This document shows positions 59,233 to 64,000 of a stretch of 64,000 bases of DNA, piece by piece; the first letter of the stretch is position 1, and every line of letters starts with the position of its first letter. Location of the stretch: NCBI RefSeq assembly GCF_901000735.1, contig NC_081543.1, forward strand, positions 26,927,515-26,991,514, read 5' to 3'. Under the pieces are notes generated by a model. It was not told where the DNA came from. It worked only from the letters and a program-made list of their open reading frames with translations, and ran no database searches. The stretch is from Corylus avellana (lineage: Eukaryota > Streptophyta > Magnoliopsida > Fagales > Betulaceae). The position numbers were made by a program, and so were the translations under genes.

Positions 59233-59537
59233 TGTGGTTCCATAGCTAACAAAGTAGTAGTGGGTAGGCTTTCTATCAAGTGCATTGAGTATTCAATGTA
59301 CCATAGCCTAAAATAAGTTTTTCATATCTATGTATAGCTCCTAATTTATATATATCATATCATATCTATAGCTCCTTAATAATACACCTTAATAATACAT
59401 TGACGTTGAGAATCTTTTCTATTTCAAGTGAAATAACGTGAAAATATATTCATCTTATTTATAACATTTAATCCAAACTATAAAATGAATCTTGGAGGTC
59501 CTATTTCCAAATAGTATTCAAACTCCATCCCACAGTC
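57972..59537. other. Intergenic; LINE-like tail and GA microsatellite
   Basis: About 58900-59093 resembles another LINE 3' end (G/T-rich then a run of A at 59077-59091). A GA repeat lies at 59200-59229, about 400 bp upstream of the GH28 start. No gene recognised. Confidence 0.45.
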
Positions 59538-59545
59538 TATATAAA
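59538..59545 (+). promoter_or_regulatory. TATA box of the GH28 gene
   Basis: TATATAAA 54 bp upstream of the start codon, well placed for a short leader of about 25-30 bases. Confidence 0.7.
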
Positions 59546-59598
59546 CTCACAGTACATCGTCTCTGCCTCAGACCAAACACCCACCTGCCTGTTTTACA

Positions 59599-62500
59599 AT
59601 GGAGTTGCTGAACAATCCCAGAACAACTCAGGTTGTCTTCCAAAAAACATGAGCTTTTTTAGCCTTTTGGGTTCTCTTCAATTATATTGCCAAACAAATC
59701 CCATTAATGAAGAACTTTCTCTTTGATATTCTTGCAGGTGATTGCTGAGGTTGTGTTAGCTCTGGTTCTTCTGGTTTTCCTCAAGACAAATGGTGTTGAA
59801 GGCCGGAAAGCTCTGGTTTCTGACTCCTTTGAGTACAGGGCAATAAGTTGCAGAGCTCATGGAGCTTCATTGGAGGACTTTGGAGGAGTTGGTGATGGGA
59901 TTACATCAAACACCAAGGCCTTTCAGGCTGCCATTGATAATCTTACCCAGTATGCATCTGATGGAGGGTCACAGCTCTTTGTTCCTCCTGGAAAATGGTT
60001 GACTGGGAGCTTCAATCTCACTAGCCATTTCACACTCTATCTCCACAAAGATGCAGTTCTTCTTGCTTCCCAGGTTAGTAGGAAATCCCAAGATTTTTAG
60101 TGAATTATATTAATCATCAATTAATAAATCTGTCATATTCTTCTATCTTTGTTTTATTATGCATTCTGAGTAATGTGTGAAGTTAATTAAATTGATGTTA
60201 ATTGTAAAATTTGTAAGGCTGGGAGCTATTCTTTCATTAGAGAAAGATAGAAACCTCGTCAGAGAAATGTTGCTCAGTAATTTTGTACATACATAGAACA
60301 TTCACATCTACATTTTTTTTAAAAAAAAAAAAAAAAAAACAAAACAAAACAATAAAGAATAAAGAGAATATATATATATATATACACGTACACCACAAAC
60401 CGAAGGCAACCATTTAGGTCCACAGGATGTGATAAGGGACCCACCTGATATAAACGATCCAGGTAATCTGGGCCATCCAAGTCACTATATATACCCGTGA
60501 AGGCTGTTGGCCTAACTTTGAAAAATGCATTTCGGCATATTGTTAACAAAACTAGCTAGAGGCGCAAAAAAAACTCAACAGAGAATATCAAGATATTGGC
60601 CTTAATGGCCTTAGATCGTTAAGGTCTACATTTGATTATGTTTAATAGCATAAGTTGTATTAATTAGCTTGACCAAAAAGAAAAAATATGGTCCATCGAG
60701 CCGGAGACAAAATTAGGGGGGCCTCGACCGAAGAGTCCTCCTAATTTCATATCAAATTATGCACAAATTTAAAAACGGACTCTCATCACTCTGACTTTGC
60801 ATCCATCCTAATTAATTGAAGGGAAAAATGTAAAGTCAATGCTAAACTCATTGGTTTACTAATTTGATGATGATAATAAAAAAAGTTACCAACTGAAGCT
60901 AAGATTATAAGGATTTGGTGAATATATTTATCTCAAAAGTACTGATTTTTTTTTTTTTTTTTTTTGGTTCCATCTGTATTTTAATAATCGGATTAGGACG
61001 AGAATGAATGGGCTGTGATTAATCCTCTGCCATCCTACGGTCGAGGTAGGGATGCAGCCGGTGGAAGGTTTGTCAGTCTCATCTTTGGAACCAACCTCAC
61101 TGATGTCATAATAACAGGTATAAAGCATAGCCATTTGTTCTGAATGATTACTGATAAGAGCCCGTTTGGTTTTGCAATTTTCTAGAATTGTAAAAGATAT
61201 TCGGTTTAAAAGTGCGTTTTTAGAAAATGAAGGTTTGAAAACGTATTTAAAAACGTACGATTTAACTGCATTTTTAAAAATCATGTGTTCAAATTACACA
61301 TTTACGATTGTTATTTTTAAAATCGCAAAATCAAGCGACGTAAATTATAATATCTTGGTTGTGAGCAAATGGGTCTATTTCTATCAGGGGACAATGGCAC
61401 CATTGATGGTCAAGGTGCTCTGTGGTGGGAAAAATTCCATAAAGGACAGCTCAAGTATACCCGGCCTTACCTGATTGAGATTATGTACTCTGAAAATGTT
61501 CAAATATCCAATCTGACTTTGCTAAATTCCCCATCATGGAACATCCATCCTGTTTACAGCAGGTTCTCCTCCCTCTCTTTCAACTTAGACCTTTGCATTT
61601 CACTTGGTTTTGTTTTACATTTAGGGTTAAATATTGCATAATAGGTACATGTGATTTTACTCTTTATAAAGATAGAAAGAGTAGTGATGGCAATTCGTAT
61701 TCGAGTGTCGGGTTTAGATCATGTCGAGGCTTGGGTATAAGATTATATAGATAAACTATATCTCGACTCATTTTATTAAACAGGTTAGACTCTTTAACCC
61801 TAATCCACTAATTTTGTGTTAGATTTGTATCGGGTTCATGGGTCATGTTAAAAAATTGTCAACCCTAAGAGAGAAGGGGTTTAAAAATTAGGCTTGATCC
61901 TTCATTCATACTTTGGCCCAACGATAAGAAAGTCTGACTATGTTCCTACCAGGTTTTCAAAAGTGACAAAATTGGTACATGTAATTACAAGTTTATTTAT
62001 CAATTTGAAAAGATTGTTGTTCTAAAAGACAATGAAATGCAGCAATATCATTGTTCAAGGCATTACGATTCTTGCACCAGTGACTTCTCCAAATACTGAT
62101 GGGATCAACCCAGGTAAGCATGTGAAGACAATTTCATTGTATTTTAAACTGTTGCTGCATGATATCAATATACTTAAGCTTTTGTCTTGTCCAGACTCCT
62201 GCACAAATACCCGGATTGAGGACTGTTACATTGTGTCTGGGGATGATTGTGTGGCAGTTAAGAGTGGTTGGGATGAGTATGGGATTGCATATGGAATGCC
62301 AACCAAGCAGCTGGTAATCAGACGGCTCACATGCATTTCTCCCTTCAGTGCTGTGATTGCATTGGGCAGTGAGATGTCTGGTGGGATCCAGGATGTGAGG
62401 GCTGAAGACATTGTAGCCATTGATTCTGAATCAGGAGTGAGGATCAAAACTGCAGTAGGAAGAGGAGGCTTTGTGAAAGACATATATGTAAGAGGAATGA

Positions 62501-62904
62501 CAATGAAAACCATGAAATGGGCCTTTTGGATGACAGGGAATTATGGCTCTCATGCAGATAACAACTATGATCCTAATGCATTTCCTGTGATCCAGAACAT
62601 TAACTATCATGATATGGTTGCTGAGAATGTAACAATGGCAGCTAGACTGGAAGGAATTCCTGGATACCCATTTACTGGAATCTGCATATCAAATGTTACA
62701 ATTGAACTGGCAAAGGCGGCAAAGAAAGTACCATGGAATTGTACAGATGTTGCTGGGATTTCAAGTTCTGTGGTTCCTAAGCCTTGTGAATTGTTGCCAG
62801 ACCAAGGGCCAGAGAAGAGGACAGCATGTAATTTCCCGGAAGACAGCCTTCCAATTGATAATGTTCAAGTTCAGATGTGTACTTACAACAGAAAGTATTT
62901 CTGA
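59599..62904 (+). CDS. GH28 polygalacturonase-family protein (probable polygalacturonase)
   Basis: Glycoside hydrolase family 28, expected to act on cell-wall pectin after secretion. Six exons, 59599-59631, 59738-60073, 60997-61117, 61388-61562, 62043-62113 and 62195-62904, have GT-AG borders and join in frame to 1,446 nt, or 481 residues plus stop. Residues 12-27 (VIAEVVLALVLLVFLK) form a signal peptide or anchor. Catalytic motifs: SPNTDG with Asp241, SGDDCVAVKSG with Asp262 and Asp263, and RIK at 328-330. The usual GHG motif is absent; the region reads SAVIALGSEMSGG (297-309), as in a large plant GH28 clade annotated 'probable polygalacturonase'. Exo- or endo-activity is therefore uncertain. 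C-terminal Cys residues and several N-x-S/T sites fit a secreted glycoprotein. The start is the first ATG after the TATA box. It is convergent with the MAP kinase gene. Confidence 0.93.
61155..61343. mobile_element. PIF/Harbinger-like MITE in intron 3 of the GH28 gene
   Basis: The element 61158-61340 (183 bp) begins gagcccgtttggttttgc. Its end is an imperfect reverse complement (gcaaaatcaagcgacg), with taa on both sides (61155-61157, 61341-61343). It makes up most of the 270-bp intron and ends 47 bp before the acceptor. Confidence 0.7.
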
Positions 62905-63028
62905 CACTGAACTAAAGTTTCCATCTATGTAAGTAGCAAATGATCTCTATTCAAGGTTTTGGCCACACAATAAGCCAATGAAAAACAATCTGACCAATTG
63001 AACCAGCTGCTTCAATGGTGAAATATGT

Positions 63029-63034
63029 AATAAA
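63029..63034 (+). terminator. Putative polyadenylation signal of the GH28 gene
   Basis: AATAAA 125 bp after the stop codon. Plant signals are loose, so this is only a candidate. Confidence 0.35.
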
Positions 63035-63534
63035 TATAGCATGCACCATATTTGAGAAAATTATATTAAGGATTATGTATAGCACTTTCAACCATTCAGT
63101 ACTGCAATTGCAAATTTAAATTTGCAAGATTTAAACAACACATAGACACGCGAAAAAGATCTTCGTATTAATATGCTGATTTTACTCGATACGTAAAATA
63201 TATCCAAGCAATATAACATCCACAGTCTTTGTTGCAATCTTTTCTCCTAACACTCATCAGAAAGATGTCCACCAATTGTTTCTACCAAACTTGCTTCAAC
63301 TTCACTTTGGAGCTCTAACAGCTCATATAGGAACCAAAGCGGCTGACATGTGAGAGACCCAAATCCCTTAGAAAGATGTGTTTCAGCTCCTTGCTTGTTA
63401 GTTGACTTCAAGTTACAAGTATATAAACTCTGATGCTATTATATCTACTCCAGTGAATGTGATGAATTATACACTATTTTCAGGAAACAAAGTTTTTCCC
63501 ATTACATCTCCACTGCATATGCAAAGCATTTCTC

Positions 63535-64000
63535 CTAATGTATTGGGTCTGGATTGAACTTCACTGATTCCCTCCAGATGAGCTCCTTGATGTGTTCTTC
63601 AGTACATGATGGTTGCTCAAAATCAAAACCAAATGGCCTAGGGCAGACAGGCTCATCGTTGAGATCATGAAGAGATGACAAGTATGGGTGACATAGTGCC
63701 TCTTCAACTGCAGACAGATTCAAAAGTAAAATAACTGAATTTGGAGAAAACGTGAAAAACTAAAAACAAAAAAGACCTGAAACAACAACCAGTTGCTAGA
63801 GTTATTCCACGTGAAAATTTGAGTTCTTTTCTTGTACCTGTAATGCGTTTGTTGGGATCAAAGACGAGGATTTTCTCTAGCAGATCCAAAGCCCCAGGAG
63901 ACATGCTAGGGAATCTAGCTGAAAACTGTTGCTTCCGACATTGTGGAAGCTGTCTAACATATCTTCGAGCATTATCACTTCGGAGAAATCCAAGGCTTGC
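63535..64000 (-). CDS. Mitogen-activated protein kinase, C-terminal part (runs off the window)
   Basis: Last two exons of a MAPK gene: from beyond 64000 to 63838, and 63707-63535, with GT-AG borders. The upstream exon reads [20 protein letters not shown], then [20 protein letters not shown] and PNKRIT, the end of the kinase domain. The last exon gives [20 protein letters not shown], then [20 protein letters not shown] and a short tail ending [14 protein letters not shown] is the common docking (CD) site that binds MAPK kinases and substrates. The sequence looks most like plant group A/B MAPKs (MPK4/MPK13-type), but the TEY activation loop is outside the window, so the subgroup is uncertain. 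MAPKs act in cytosol and nucleus in stress, immune and developmental signalling. No break is seen; the gene is partial only because the window ends. Confidence 0.93.

Overview
The window is nuclear DNA from a flowering plant, most likely a eudicot. It is AT-rich, has GT-AG introns, plant-specific genes (beta-carotene hydroxylase, SPIRAL1-like, a GH28 pectinase-family gene, a MAP kinase) and a dense load of plant transposon families. I cannot name the species from the sequence. It is a draft scaffold: N runs lie at 8697-8716, 8988-9007 (20 bases each) and 37545-37644 (100 bases).

Layout. 1.4-3.3 kb: complete seven-exon chloroplast beta-carotene 3-hydroxylase gene, minus strand. 5.2-7.3 kb: intact 698-codon hAT (RICESLEEPER-type) transposase. 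8.0-10.5 kb: nested Mutator-type elements with a 9-bp target duplication and GC-rich hairpin modules, partly duplicated across an N gap. 11 kb: Copia RNase H remnant. 13.3-18.3 kb (or 18.5 kb): Mutator-like element with about 265-bp inverted repeats and a broken FAR1-like transposase. 18.7-20.2 kb: a MITE and a retroposed segment with a 17-bp target duplication. 23-24.7 kb: degenerate Copia pol. 24.06-37.54 kb and 37.65-51.10 kb: the same ~13.45-kb segment twice in the same orientation, separated only by the 100-N gap. Each copy holds a SPIRAL1-like gene, an orphan exon, TRIM remnants and a Copia element whose reverse-transcriptase core is deleted. 52-57 kb: two Mutator-type MITEs, a non-autonomous CACTA element with a nested Tourist-like MITE, and a 285-bp TRIM. 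59.6-62.9 kb: complete six-exon GH28 gene, plus strand, with a MITE in intron 3. 63.5 kb to the end: last two exons of a MAP kinase gene, minus strand, convergent with the GH28 gene.

The host genes are unrelated single genes and do not form a pathway. The most important observation is structural. The 13.45-kb repeat runs exactly from the first base after the N gap to the last base before it when the copies are aligned, and the smaller repeat around 8988-9007 behaves the same way. That is what overlapping, unmerged (probably allelic) contigs look like, so the second SPIRAL1-like gene and second Copia element are probably assembly artefacts. I saw no clearly new biological system. The better candidates are the hairpin modules of the 8-10 kb element, the variable minisatellite in the Copia LTR, and an unrecognised exon at 40.05-40.25 kb. 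All boundaries, translations and identities were read by eye.
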